From Mycolicibacterium poriferae (GTDB taxonomy: Bacteria; Actinomycetota; Actinomycetes; Mycobacteriales; Mycobacteriaceae), in the NCBI RefSeq assembly GCF_010728325.1, contig NZ_AP022570.1, forward strand, positions 4,960,001-5,024,000: DNA of 64,000 nucleotides. The letters are read 5' to 3'. The position numbers were made by a program, and so were the translations under genes. The notes beneath the pieces were generated by a model that saw nothing but the letters and a program-made list of their open reading frames with translations, had not been told where the DNA came from and did not search any database. The first letter of the stretch is position 1, and each line of letters begins with the position of its first letter. Below are positions 17,346 through 25,386 of this stretch, one piece after another.

Positions 17346-18530
17346 GTGGGCAGCACAGGAAATGCTCCTCGCTCAGGTCTTCGCAGGCCGCGACGGTCCG
17401 CCATCGCGCTGGCGGCCGCGGCGACCCTGGCGTCGACGGGTTCGGCGTATCTCGGGGCCCGCAATCTGCTCAGCGGGCAGGCCGACCAGGCCCGACAGGT
17501 CATCCCGAAATCGTGGGACATCCCGCCCCGGGCGGACGGTGTCTACCGCCCCGGCGGCGGGCCGGTCGAGCGGTGGCATCGCGGTGTGCCCTTCGACCTG
17601 CATCTGATGATCTTCGGCGACTCCACCGCCACCGGCTACGGGTGCACCAGTGCCGATGAGGTGCCCGGGGTGCTGCTGGCACGCGGCCTGGCCGAGGAGT
17701 CCGGCCGGCGCATCAGGCTGAGCACCAAGGCGATCGTCGGCGCCACGTCGAAGGGACTGTCCGGACAGATCGACGCGATGTTCGTCGCCGGCCCGCCGCC
17801 CGACGCGGCGGTGATCATGATCGGCGCCAACGACATCACCAAACCCAACGGCATCAGCCCGTCGGCGCGTCGCGTCGGACGCGCGGTACGCCGGTTACGT
17901 GACAGCGGCGCGGTCGTCGTGGTCGGAACGTGCCCCGATTTCGGCGTCATCAAGGCCATCCCGCAGCCGCTTCGCTGGGTGGCGCGCAGCCGCGGCCTGC
18001 GACTGGCCCGGGCCCAGGCCGGCGCGGTGCGAGCCGCCGGCGGGGTGGCGGTGCCGTTCTCCGACCTGCTCGCCCCGCACTTCTATCAGGCCCCTGAGGT
18101 GCTGTTCTCGTCGGACATGTTCCATCCGTCGGCGGCGGGCTACGCGCTGGCCGCCAAGCAGCTGCTACCGGCGCTGTGCCGCTCGGTGAAACCTCGCCGA
18201 GTCTGCGGGCAGATCGTCAGTTCACGAGATTCGACGATCTCCCCGCAGACTCGTTGCAGTCCAGGCGCGGGCGACGCGTGCCAACACCTCGACGGAACGG
18301 TGACGCTTCACTACCCGCACGCGCGTCCACCCAAGTTCGAGAATGTCCTCGGAACGTTGGATGTCGTAGGCGTACTGGGTGGGGTCGACACGGTGGTGCT
18401 CGCCGTCGTACTCCACCGTGAGCAGCCTGTCCTGCCAGCCCATATCCAGGAAGTAGCGTCGCCGACCATCCGGGCTGACCACCGGTATCTGGGTCTGCGG
18501 TCGCGGGTAGCCAGCCTCGAGCAGCAGTAG
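17346..18530 (+). CDS. SGNH/GDSL-type hydrolase (Rv1075c-like), 3' end running into a palindromic element
   Basis: A secreted or membrane-anchored esterase with an N-terminal hydrophobic helix (residues 18-36), block I FGDSTATGYG with Ser93, block III GANDITKP, and block V DMFHPSAAG with Asp257 and His260. M. tuberculosis Rv1075c is about 314 residues. Here the conserved part ends near residue 284, then the frame enters the palindrome at 18198-18253 and stays open to 18530, overlapping the opposite DUF559 gene by about 300 bp. The last 110 residues look non-native, so the original stop was probably lost when the element arrived. Confidence 0.8.
   Translation: MGSTGNAPRSGLRRPRRSAIALAAAATLASTGSAYLGARNLLSGQADQARQVIPKSWDIPPRADGVYRPGGGPVERWHRGVPFDLHLMIFGDSTATGYGCTSADEVPGVLLARGLAEESGRRIRLSTKAIVGATSKGLSGQIDAMFVAGPPPDAAVIMIGANDITKPNGISPSARRVGRAVRRLRDSGAVVVVGTCPDFGVIKAIPQPLRWVARSRGLRLARAQAGAVRAAGGVAVPFSDLLAPHFYQAPEVLFSSDMFHPSAAGYALAAKQLLPALCRSVKPRRVCGQIVSSRDSTISPQTRCSPGAGDACQHLDGTVTLHYPHARPPKFENVLGTLDVVGVLGGVDTVVLAVVLHREQPVLPAHIQEVASPTIRADHRYLGLRSRVASLEQQ
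18198..18253. repeat. Long palindrome at the 3' end of the DUF559 gene
   Basis: A 21-bp stem with one mismatch: CGAGTCTGCGGGCAG(...) at 18198-18218 pairs with 18233-18253, around a 14-nt loop. It forms the last codons of the DUF559 gene, whose stop lies in the loop. Its outer motif CGAGTCTGC recurs inverted in the palindrome at 19129-19192. Confidence 0.75.
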
Positions 18531-19094
18531 CCTCAGCCAGGTTTCCCTCGGGGACGCCGCGCCGGGGTCGTAAAGCGCAAGGGCCTGCTCGAGCTGCCTG
18601 AGCCCCCGTACGCCGCGATGACGACGTGCGATTCCGAGCACGTCTGAGGAGGTGAGTCCGGTGGCATTGCCCAGCGCATCAAGCCGCGCGACCGCCTCAT
18701 GGAGTGTGCCGCGACGGCCCAGATCGAACGCCGTCCGCGGCACCGTCGTCAACCGCATGTCGCCATGCAGCTCGGACTCGTCGGGTCCGAGCATGAAGTC
18801 GTAGGTCCGGATGCCCACTGGCCGACGGGCGTTCGGCCAGATGAGTTCCAAGGGCGACGTCGCATCGATCCACTTGGCGCCGTGCAGGGCCGATGCCGTC
18901 AGACCTGCCAGCACACCCTGACGGTGGGACCACAGCCACGCCGCCCGCGCGCGCTGGTCCACATCGAGAACTGCATCCCGCGGTACGTACACATCAGGGA
19001 GAACCGCGCGATACGAGGCCCGCAGGTGATGCTTGCGCAGCAGACCCCGCTGGAGAACTTCGCTGCCCACGAAGGGCCACTGCGGAACCGTCAC
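18222..19094 (-). CDS. AbiEi-antitoxin-like / DUF559 endonuclease-fold protein
   Basis: A 290-residue member of a multi-copy mycobacterial family. The N-terminal half resembles the AbiEi antitoxin winged-helix region (YRAVLPDVYVPRD, LAGLTASALHGAKW, TVPRTAFDLGRRG). The C-terminal half is a DUF559, very-short-patch-repair-like nuclease fold with ETWLRLLLLEAGYPRPQTQI, YFLDMGWQDRLLTVEYDGE and LGWTRVRV, including plausible acidic catalytic residues. The start is a GTG at 19094; a TTG at 19127 is less likely. It is flanked on both sides by related palindromes. The combination suggests a mobile or defence-related cassette; no partner toxin was found. Confidence 0.8.
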   Translation of the reverse strand: MTVPQWPFVGSEVLQRGLLRKHHLRASYRAVLPDVYVPRDAVLDVDQRARAAWLWSHRQGVLAGLTASALHGAKWIDATSPLELIWPNARRPVGIRTYDFMLGPDESELHGDMRLTTVPRTAFDLGRRGTLHEAVARLDALGNATGLTSSDVLGIARRHRGVRGLRQLEQALALYDPGAASPRETWLRLLLLEAGYPRPQTQIPVVSPDGRRRYFLDMGWQDRLLTVEYDGEHHRVDPTQYAYDIQRSEDILELGWTRVRVVKRHRSVEVLARVARAWTATSLRGDRRIS

Positions 19095-19128
19095 CGATCC
19101 ACTGTCGCCCGCCGCTCCGCACAACAAA

Positions 19129-19192
19129 ACGCCGAGCCTGCGGCCAGATCACAATCTGTGGACAGATCGCGATCTGTGAGCAGACTCGGCGT
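19129..19192. repeat. Compound palindrome upstream of the DUF559 gene
   Basis: Outer arms ACGCCGAGCCTGC (19129-19141) and GCAGACTCGGCGT (19180-19192) pair with one mismatch. Inside lie a perfect 16-bp palindrome ACAGATCGCGATCTGT (19162-19177) and a small CAGAT/ATCTG hairpin. The outer arm shares GCAGACTCG with the downstream palindrome in inverted orientation, so the DUF559 gene is bracketed by inverted copies about 1 kb apart. Confidence 0.75.
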
Positions 19193-19206
19193 CTTGGGTA
19201 GGGCTG

Positions 19207-20061
19207 CTAGTCCTGGTTGAAGTAACTCAGCAGGCGCAGGATCTCGACGTAGAGCCAGACCAGGGTGACGGTCAGGCCCAGCGCGATGCCCCAGGCCGCC
19301 TTCTCCGGCGCGCCGGCGCGGACCATCTGGTCGGCGGCGTCGAAGTCGATCAGGAACGAGAACGCGGCGATGCCGATGACCACCAGCGAGAAGATGATCG
19401 CCAGCGGGCCGCCGCTGCGCAGACCGAAGCCTTCACCGCCACCGACGCCGAAGAGCGCGAGCACGAGGTTGAGCAGCATCAGAGCCAGGGCGCCGAACAT
19501 GGCCGCCACGATGAAGCGGGTGAACTTCGGCGTGACCCGGATGGCGCCAGTCTTGTAGACGACGAGCATGCCGAAGAACACGCCGATGGTGCCGACGATC
19601 GCCTGAGCGATCATCCCGGGTCCACCGGTGGAGATCATGTTGGCGAACACGAACGAGATCGCGCCGACGAACAGACCTTCGAGGGCCGCGTAGCTCAGCA
19701 CGATGGCCGGGTTGTCCTGCTTGCGGCCGAAGGTGGCGACCAGCACCAGCGCAAGGCCGCCGAAGGCGCCGACCAGCGTGAACGGCATGGCCAGTCCCAA
19801 GTTCTGGGACACCAGGAAGTAGGAGACGACCGCGACGGCGCTCAGCACGGCCAGCGTCATGCCGGTCTTGGTGACGACGTCGTCGATGGTCAGCGGGCGG
19901 GAGACACCGGCCTGCCGCTGGTCGGGGTACTGCTGGGTCGTGTAGGGATCAGCCTGTACCGCTTGAGCACCGTAGCCGGCGGCTCCGGTACCGAACTGCG
20001 CGTATCCGCCCTGCCGCCCCTGGGGCAACGAACGGAATACCGGGTTGCTGCTCTCGCGCAC
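19207..20061 (-). CDS. Bax inhibitor-1/YccA family membrane protein
   Basis: A 284-residue protein with a hydrophilic, Gln/Tyr/Gly-rich N-terminus of about 75 residues followed by seven transmembrane helices of the BI-1/YccA type, including the C-terminal FSFLIDFDAADQMVRAGAPEKAAW with the family's paired acidic residues. It is similar in size to Rv1072 (278 aa). The GTG at 20061 follows AAAGGAA at a good distance; the open frame extends further without conserved sequence. BI-1 relatives form pH-gated calcium leaks in some bacteria; whether this one does is unknown. Confidence 0.88.
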   Translation of the reverse strand: MRESSNPVFRSLPQGRQGGYAQFGTGAAGYGAQAVQADPYTTQQYPDQRQAGVSRPLTIDDVVTKTGMTLAVLSAVAVVSYFLVSQNLGLAMPFTLVGAFGGLALVLVATFGRKQDNPAIVLSYAALEGLFVGAISFVFANMISTGGPGMIAQAIVGTIGVFFGMLVVYKTGAIRVTPKFTRFIVAAMFGALALMLLNLVLALFGVGGGEGFGLRSGGPLAIIFSLVVIGIAAFSFLIDFDAADQMVRAGAPEKAAWGIALGLTVTLVWLYVEILRLLSYFNQD

Positions 20062-20226
20062 CGTCGGTTCCTTTCCTGTGAATCCGAGTCGTGACGAACA
20101 CTCAACGATCGAGTTTCCCGGTAGGTTCCCGCCGCGACCGAAGACCGCGCGATCACTTCCCAGGTTCTTCCCAGGAAACCTTACCTGGGCCTGACCTGAG
20201 GCGGCAGACGATCTAGATTGCATGAC

Positions 20227-21264
20227 GTGGACGAAAACGAGGATGTCCTAGTAAAGATCGACGGTTCGGTCGGGCGCATCACGCTGAATCGGCCCAAGGC
20301 GATCAACTCGCTGACCCATCCGATGGTCACCCGTATCGGAGCGGCCTTGACGGCCTGGCAGGACGACGACGCGGTGGCGTGCGTGATCGTCGACGGCGCC
20401 GGCGAACGCGGGCTGTGCGCCGGCGGTGACGTGGTGGCCATCTATCACAGTGCCAAAGCCGACGGCGCCGAGGCCCGCCAGTTCTGGCACGACGAATATC
20501 TGGTCAACGCCCAGATCGGTCGCTACCCGAAGCCGTATGTGGCGATCATGGACGGCATCACGATGGGCGGTGGCGTCGGCATCAGCGCCCACGGCAGCGT
20601 CCGGATCGCCACCGACACCACGAAGATGGCGATGCCCGAGGTGGGCATCGGCTTCATCCCCGACGTCGGCGGCACTTACCTACTGGCGCGCACCCCCGGC
20701 CTGCTCGGCCTGCATGCGGCACTCAGCGGCGCCCCGTTCACCGGCGCCGACGCCATCGCCATGGGCTTCGCCGACCACTTCGTGCCCCACGACCTACTGC
20801 AGGAGTTCCTCGCCACGGCAACCGCCGACGGACCAGCGGCCGCGGTGGCCGCGCACGCACAGGAGCCACCACCCAGCACCCTGCTGGCCCAGCGGGACTG
20901 GATCGACGAGTGCTACGCCGGCGACACCGTCTCCGACATCCTGGCGGCATTGCGCGACCGCGGCGGCGAGCAGGCCACCAAAGCCGCCGAGCTGATCTCG
21001 TCGCGCTCCCCCGTCGCGCTCGCCGTCACGCTGCAGGCCGTCCGCAGGGCGGGCACGCTCACCAGTTTGGAAGACGTGCTGCGCCAAGAGTTCCGCACCT
21101 CCTGTGCATCTCTGCGATCTCATGATCTGGTGGAGGGCATCCGTGCACAGTTGATCGATAAGGATCGCAACCCGAAGTGGTCACCTCCGTCGCCTGAGGC
21201 GGTCACCACTGCCGACGTCGAGGCGTACTTCGCCCCGGCAGACCCAGACCTGAGCTTCGACTGA
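20227..21264 (+). CDS. echA9: Enoyl-CoA hydratase/3-hydroxyisobutyryl-CoA hydrolase family protein EchA9
   Basis: A crotonase-fold protein of 345 residues, exactly the length of M. tuberculosis EchA9 (Rv1071c). The GTG at 20227 gives [20 protein letters not shown]. Crotonase motifs are [15 protein letters not shown] (oxyanion hole), [16 protein letters not shown] and [16 protein letters not shown] with Glu and Asp as in 3-hydroxyisobutyryl-CoA hydrolases, pointing to valine catabolism rather than fatty acid beta-oxidation. The upstream 165 bp contain repeated CCCAGG/CCTGGG inverted motifs (20157-20188). It starts an apparent operon with echA8 and the Rv1069c-like gene. Confidence 0.92.
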   Translation: MDENEDVLVKIDGSVGRITLNRPKAINSLTHPMVTRIGAALTAWQDDDAVACVIVDGAGERGLCAGGDVVAIYHSAKADGAEARQFWHDEYLVNAQIGRYPKPYVAIMDGITMGGGVGISAHGSVRIATDTTKMAMPEVGIGFIPDVGGTYLLARTPGLLGLHAALSGAPFTGADAIAMGFADHFVPHDLLQEFLATATADGPAAAVAAHAQEPPPSTLLAQRDWIDECYAGDTVSDILAALRDRGGEQATKAAELISSRSPVALAVTLQAVRRAGTLTSLEDVLRQEFRTSCASLRSHDLVEGIRAQLIDKDRNPKWSPPSPEAVTTADVEAYFAPADPDLSFD

Positions 21265-21281
21265 CCCCTGAGAGGACGCCC

Positions 21282-22058
21282 ATGACATCTTTCGAGACCA
21301 TCCTGGTCACCCGCACCGACCGGGTCGCCACGATCACCTTGAACCGCCCCAAGGCGCTCAACGCCCTCAACACCCAGGTGATGAACGAAGTGACCGGCGC
21401 CGCAGCCGAACTCGACGCCGACCCGGGTGTCGGCGCCATCATCCTGACCGGCAACGAGAAGGCCTTCGCCGCGGGCGCCGACATCAAGGAGATGGCCGAG
21501 CTGTCGTTCGCCGACGTGTTCGCCGCGGACTTCTTCGCCGCCTGGGGCAAGTTCGCCGCCACCCGGACCCCGACGATCGCCGCGGTCGCCGGCTACGCGC
21601 TGGGCGGCGGCTGCGAGCTGGCCATGATGTGCGACATCCTGATCGCCGCGGACACCGCGAAGTTCGGGCAGCCGGAGATCAAGCTCGGTGTGCTCCCCGG
21701 CATGGGCGGCTCGCAGCGGTTGACCCGCGCGATCGGCAAGGCCAAGGCGATGGATTTGATTCTGACCGGGCGCAACATGGACGCCGAGGAAGCCGAGCGC
21801 GCCGGGCTGGTGTCTCGGGTGGTGCCCGCCGACGCCCTGCTCGACGAGGCCAACAAGGTGGCGGCCACCATCGCCGGGATGTCGCTGTCGGCGGCGCGGA
21901 TGGCCAAGGAGGCGGTCGACCGCTCGTTCGAGACCACGCTGTCCGAGGGCCTGCTCTACGAACGCCGCCTGTTCCACTCGGCGTTCGCCACCGACGATCA
22001 GACCGAAGGGATGGCCGCGTTCACGGAGAAACGCGCCGCGAACTTCACACACCGTTAA
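21282..22058 (+). CDS. echA8: Enoyl-CoA hydratase EchA8
   Basis: Hydrates trans-2-enoyl-CoA to 3-hydroxyacyl-CoA in beta-oxidation. The 258-residue protein matches Rv1070c in length. The oxyanion-hole segments are [10 protein letters not shown] and [16 protein letters not shown], and the catalytic Glu region is [19 protein letters not shown]; the C-terminus [15 protein letters not shown] is characteristic of short-chain hydratases. The start ATG has GAGAGG upstream and lies 17 bp after echA9, so the genes are probably cotranscribed. Confidence 0.95.
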   Translation: MTSFETILVTRTDRVATITLNRPKALNALNTQVMNEVTGAAAELDADPGVGAIILTGNEKAFAAGADIKEMAELSFADVFAADFFAAWGKFAATRTPTIAAVAGYALGGGCELAMMCDILIAADTAKFGQPEIKLGVLPGMGGSQRLTRAIGKAKAMDLILTGRNMDAEEAERAGLVSRVVPADALLDEANKVAATIAGMSLSAARMAKEAVDRSFETTLSEGLLYERRLFHSAFATDDQTEGMAAFTEKRAANFTHR

Positions 22059-22067
22059 AGTGCCCTC

Positions 22068-23933
22068 GTGAGCGAACCAGGGACGGAGCAGACCGCGCAG
22101 CAGCAGCCCGCGACGGCGTCCGACAGCGAGTCGTCCCGGGTCGCCACAGCGGGTTCGACCGACGCCTCCCCTGGAGCGCCATCCAGCTCAGCTGCTACCC
22201 CGGCAACGTCATCGACCGTCAGCGACGCCCCGACGCCGTCATCCACGTCCGGCCATCCCGAGTCCGGGCCGTCGACATCCGACGAGCAGCGCACGCTGCC
22301 GTGGTGGCAGCGCCACTACACGTTCACCGGCAGCGCGGTCGGCCTGGTGTTCGTCTGGTTGTCACTGACCCCGTCCCTGCTGCCGCGCGGCCCGCTGTTC
22401 CAGGGCCTCGTCAGCGGTGGCGCCGGCGCCGCGGGCTACCTGCTCGGGGTGTTCGGCGTGTGGCTGGTCCGCTACATGCGGGGCAAGGACAGCAGCCCCC
22501 CTGCCCCGCACTGGGCCTGGCTGGCGCTGCTGGTGGCCGGCCTCGCCAGCCTGGTGGGGATGGAGTTCTTCTTCCAGGTCTGGCAGAACGACGTGCGCGA
22601 CCTGATGGGTGTTCCGCATCTGCGTTGGTACAACTATCCCCAGGCCGCGGTGCTGGCGTTGATCGTGATGTTCGTGCTCGTGGAGCTCGGCCAGCTGATC
22701 CGCAAGTTGGTGCTGTTTCTGGTCCGCCAGCTCGAGCGGGTGGCGCCGCGGCGGGTTTCCGGGGTGGTGGCCGTCGGCCTGGTCCTCGCCCTGACCGTGG
22801 CTCTGCTCAACGGTGTGGTCGCCCGCGTCGCGATGGACTGGCTCAACAGCACCTTCGCCGCGGTCAACGACGAGGACTCGCCCGACTCCCCGACCCCGAC
22901 GACGACGTTGCGGTCCGGCGGCCCTGGGTCGCTGGTGTCGTGGGCGTCGCTGGGGCACCAGGGACGGATCTTCGTCGCCGGCGGGCCGACGGTGGAGGAG
23001 ATGACCGAGTTCAACGGTGCGCCCGCGACCGAGCCGATCCGCGCTTACGCGGGCAAAGACGCCGGCGACGACATCCGCGAGACCGCACAGATCGCCGCCC
23101 AGGAGTTACTGCGCACCGGTGGGCTCGACCGCGAGGTCGTCGCCGTGGCCACCACCACCGGCACCGGCTGGATCAACGAGGCCGAGGCTTCGGCGCTGGA
23201 GTACATGTTCAACGGCGACACCGCGATCGTGTCGATGCAGTACTCGTTCCTGCCGAGCTGGATCTCGTTCCTCGTCGACAAGGAGAACGCCCGCCAGGCA
23301 GGTCAGGCCCTGTTCGAGGCGGTGGACGAACTCGTCCGTGCCAGGCCCGAGGCGGACCGGCCCAGGCTGGTGGTGTTCGGCGAGAGCCTGGGTTCCTTCG
23401 GAGGCGAGGCGCCGTTCCTGAGCCTGGACAACCTGGTCGCCAGGACCGACGGGGCGCTGTTCTCGGGGCCGACGTTCAACAACACCATCTGGACCGACCT
23501 CACCGCCAACCGCGACCCCGGGTCACCGATGTGGCTCCCGATCTACGACAAGGGTGAGAACGCGCGCTTCGTGGCGCGCCCCGACAATCTGGGCCGGCCC
23601 GCCGACCCGTGGGGCGAACCGCGGGTGGTCTATTTGCAGCACGCCTCCGATCCCATCGCCTGGTGGACACCGGATCTGTTGTTCCGCGAACCGGATTGGC
23701 TCAAGGAGCGGCGTGGCTACGACGTCTCGCCACGGATGGACTGGATGCCCGTCGTCACGTTTTTGCAGGTATCCGCCGACATGGCGGTGGCGGTCAACGT
23801 CCCCGATGGGCACGGCCACGTGTACGTCCGCGACGTGGTCAACGGCTGGGCCGCGGTGCTACAGCCGCCGGGCTGGACGCCCGAGAAGACCGAACGCCTG
23901 CGCCCGCTCATGCACAGCGGCGAGAATTCCTAG
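22068..23933 (+). CDS. Membrane-bound alpha/beta-hydrolase family protein (Rv1069c-like)
   Basis: A 621-residue protein. Residues 1-75 are Ser/Thr/Pro-rich and disordered; about five transmembrane helices follow (starting with GSAVGLVFVWLSLTPSLLPR); the second half is an extracytoplasmic alpha/beta-hydrolase-like domain with a nucleophile-elbow-like GESLGSFGGEAPF and later LQHASDPIAWWTPDLL. It corresponds to Rv1069c (587 aa), with the difference in the N-terminal tail. The GTG start is 9 bp after echA8. The substrate is unknown; a lipid or ester is a reasonable guess. Confidence 0.88.
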   Translation: MSEPGTEQTAQQQPATASDSESSRVATAGSTDASPGAPSSSAATPATSSTVSDAPTPSSTSGHPESGPSTSDEQRTLPWWQRHYTFTGSAVGLVFVWLSLTPSLLPRGPLFQGLVSGGAGAAGYLLGVFGVWLVRYMRGKDSSPPAPHWAWLALLVAGLASLVGMEFFFQVWQNDVRDLMGVPHLRWYNYPQAAVLALIVMFVLVELGQLIRKLVLFLVRQLERVAPRRVSGVVAVGLVLALTVALLNGVVARVAMDWLNSTFAAVNDEDSPDSPTPTTTLRSGGPGSLVSWASLGHQGRIFVAGGPTVEEMTEFNGAPATEPIRAYAGKDAGDDIRETAQIAAQELLRTGGLDREVVAVATTTGTGWINEAEASALEYMFNGDTAIVSMQYSFLPSWISFLVDKENARQAGQALFEAVDELVRARPEADRPRLVVFGESLGSFGGEAPFLSLDNLVARTDGALFSGPTFNNTIWTDLTANRDPGSPMWLPIYDKGENARFVARPDNLGRPADPWGEPRVVYLQHASDPIAWWTPDLLFREPDWLKERRGYDVSPRMDWMPVVTFLQVSADMAVAVNVPDGHGHVYVRDVVNGWAAVLQPPGWTPEKTERLRPLMHSGENS

Positions 23934-24298
23934 TCCACAATCTTTTTGAGGGTGTGGTAGCCGCCGATCACATCGGTGGCCCGGTGCAGGCCGAGATCCT
24001 GCAACGCCGCGGCGGCCAGGCTGGAGGTATAGCCCTCCGAGCACAGCACCACCCATTCGACGTCGTCGTCGACCGCCTGGGGCAGTCGCGCGTCGCTGGT
24101 CGGGTCGCAGCGCCATTCCAGGACGTTGCGTTCGACGACCAGCGCGGCAGCCACCTCGCCTTCGGCGGCACGCTGGGCGGCGGGGCGGATGTCCACCAGC
24201 ACTGCGCCGCGGGCCAGGGCGGCCGGCACCTCCTCGGCCGCCATCCTGGTCAGTCGCGAGCGAGCGGCGTCGAGCACGGCATCGATTCGGCTGCTCAT
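23930..24298 (-). CDS. Single-domain rhodanese-like sulfurtransferase
   Basis: A 122-residue rhodanese domain with active-site Cys86 in VVLCSEGYTSSLAA and the typical VLVDIRPAAQRAAEG and DVIGGYHTLKK. It transfers sulfane sulfur between donors such as thiosulfate or persulfides and acceptors such as cyanide or proteins. It overlaps the stop of the cysteine dioxygenase gene (GATG overlap), so the two are translationally coupled, fitting a job in handling sulfur released during cysteine breakdown. It is convergent with the Rv1069c-like gene, overlapping by 4 bp. Confidence 0.9.
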   Translation of the reverse strand: MSSRIDAVLDAARSRLTRMAAEEVPAALARGAVLVDIRPAAQRAAEGEVAAALVVERNVLEWRCDPTSDARLPQAVDDDVEWVVLCSEGYTSSLAAAALQDLGLHRATDVIGGYHTLKKIVD

Positions 24299-24801
24299 CA
24301 GCTGTCCTCCGGCACGTCGGTCAGCGTGGTCCGGGTGCGCCGCAACGTGTCCTGCTCGGTGAGGTCGTAGTAGGACATCACCGTCAACGGCGGCGAATAG
24401 GCGTGCACGCTGAGGGTCGGTCGTCCCTCCGCGTCGTCTTCGACATCGTGCACCCAGCCGAGTGGGAAGCCGGCCTGATCGCCGGCGACCAACGAACGCT
24501 CCCGCAACCCTTCTCCGTCCCAGCGGGTTTCGCGTAATGCACCGGACAGCACGGTGAGTGCGCCCAGTGACCCGCCGTGGTCGTGCAGCTCGGTCGAGCG
24601 CTGGGGAACCCAGCTGATCAGCCAGACATCCAGTTCGTCGTCGCCGTGGAGCCGGACGAACCAGCGCTCGTCACGAGGCAGGCCGGCGGCCGGGAAGAGA
24701 TGGTCGTGGAGACCGCGCAGAACCTCGTCGGCGAACCGGTCGGTGGTGTGCAGCAGATCGGCCAACCGCAGACGGGTGGGCAGCACGGAGGTGGCAGACA
24801 T
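24298..24801 (-). CDS. Cysteine dioxygenase (cupin)
   Basis: Oxidises cysteine to cysteine sulfinic acid with a non-heme iron. The 167-residue cupin has the iron ligands at His73, His75 (STELHDHGGSLGALTVLSG) and His118 (LGWVHDV), in the order expected for bacterial type I cysteine dioxygenases. The start ATG at 24801 has GGAG 7 nt upstream. It heads an operon with the rhodanese and is preceded, 43 nt upstream, by a ten-codon reading frame containing two adjacent Cys codons, suggesting control by cysteine availability. Confidence 0.88.
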   Translation of the reverse strand: MSATSVLPTRLRLADLLHTTDRFADEVLRGLHDHLFPAAGLPRDERWFVRLHGDDELDVWLISWVPQRSTELHDHGGSLGALTVLSGALRETRWDGEGLRERSLVAGDQAGFPLGWVHDVEDDAEGRPTLSVHAYSPPLTVMSYYDLTEQDTLRRTRTTLTDVPEDS

Positions 24802-24844
24802 TGGGGGAACTCCAGGAACGGGACGAGGGGAATCGGGGTCGGCA

Positions 24845-24877
24845 TCAGAGCCGACAACACTCCATCCACCAGGCCAT
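24845..24877 (-). CDS. Cysteine-codon leader peptide (candidate regulatory uORF)
   Basis: A ten-residue reading frame MAWWMECCRL ending in TGA 43 nt before the cysteine dioxygenase start; an in-frame GTG at 24886 could extend it by three residues. Two rare adjacent Cys codons (TGT TGT) lie just before the stop. Polycysteine uORFs of this kind are known in mycobacteria to couple translation of sulfur-metabolism operons to Cys-tRNA charging. It is too short for ordinary gene calling; support is position, codon content and the downstream genes. Confidence 0.6.
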   Translation of the reverse strand: MAWWMECCRL

Positions 24878-24902
24878 GTCGTTCACGCCGACCAGTGTTG
24901 CA

Positions 24903-24908
24903 TAGATT
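24903..24908 (+). promoter_or_regulatory. -10 box for leaderless lpqV
   Basis: TAGATT (TANNNT) ends 6 nt before the lpqV ATG at 24915. The cysteine uORF starts only 37 bp away on the other strand, so the two promoters overlap in a very short divergent region. Confidence 0.6.
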
Positions 24909-24914
24909 GACGGC

Positions 24915-25367
24915 ATGCGCAGGTACCCCCAGTTCGCCGTGGGCGCTGTCGCGGTCACCGTGATATCGGTCAGCGGCTGTTCTCCGGACAGCGGTTCGGA
25001 CCAGACGTCTCCTTCGCCCGATTCCCCGGCATCGTCACCACCGGGCGCGACCACTGAGCAGGTCGCACCGGCCCCGCCGCCACCCGGCGAAGTCGCGATA
25101 TCCCCAGGTGGGGTGACGACGGCGGTCGGCGCGCCGGCGGAATCCACCGAGGACGACTACTTCCAGGCATGTATGGCGGCACGCACCTGGATGGAGCAGC
25201 GCGGCGATGACCTGCGGGTCCAGATCGAGCCCTACCTGGCGATGGTGCAGAGCACCCAGAGTGCGGGTCCGGCGACATTCGGCGCACCGTGGTCGGAATT
25301 GTCTGCCGGCCAGCAATCCGCGGTGATCGTCGCGGTCGAAGCGGCCGCCGACAGGATGTGCGGCTAG
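24915..25367 (+). CDS. lpqV: Lipoprotein LpqV
   Basis: A 150-residue predicted lipoprotein. The signal peptide ends in a lipobox with Cys22 (ISVSGCSP); a Pro/Ser-rich linker of about 45 residues follows, then a small domain (DDYFQACMAARTWMEQRGDDL to EAAADRMCG) with two cysteines that could be disulfide-bonded. It lies immediately before a patatin gene, matching Rv1064c-Rv1063c. No ribosome site is present; the upstream TAGATT implies leaderless translation. Function unknown. Confidence 0.88.
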   Translation: MRRYPQFAVGAVAVTVISVSGCSPDSGSDQTSPSPDSPASSPPGATTEQVAPAPPPPGEVAISPGGVTTAVGAPAESTEDDYFQACMAARTWMEQRGDDLRVQIEPYLAMVQSTQSAGPATFGAPWSELSAGQQSAVIVAVEAAADRMCG

Positions 25368-25386
25368 CCCGGATGGGCCGCGCACA

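Noticed and set aside
18222..18530. C-terminal 100 residues of the SGNH frame as a real domain
   Set aside because: They lie antisense to the DUF559 gene and begin within the palindrome; treated as read-through rather than a domain.
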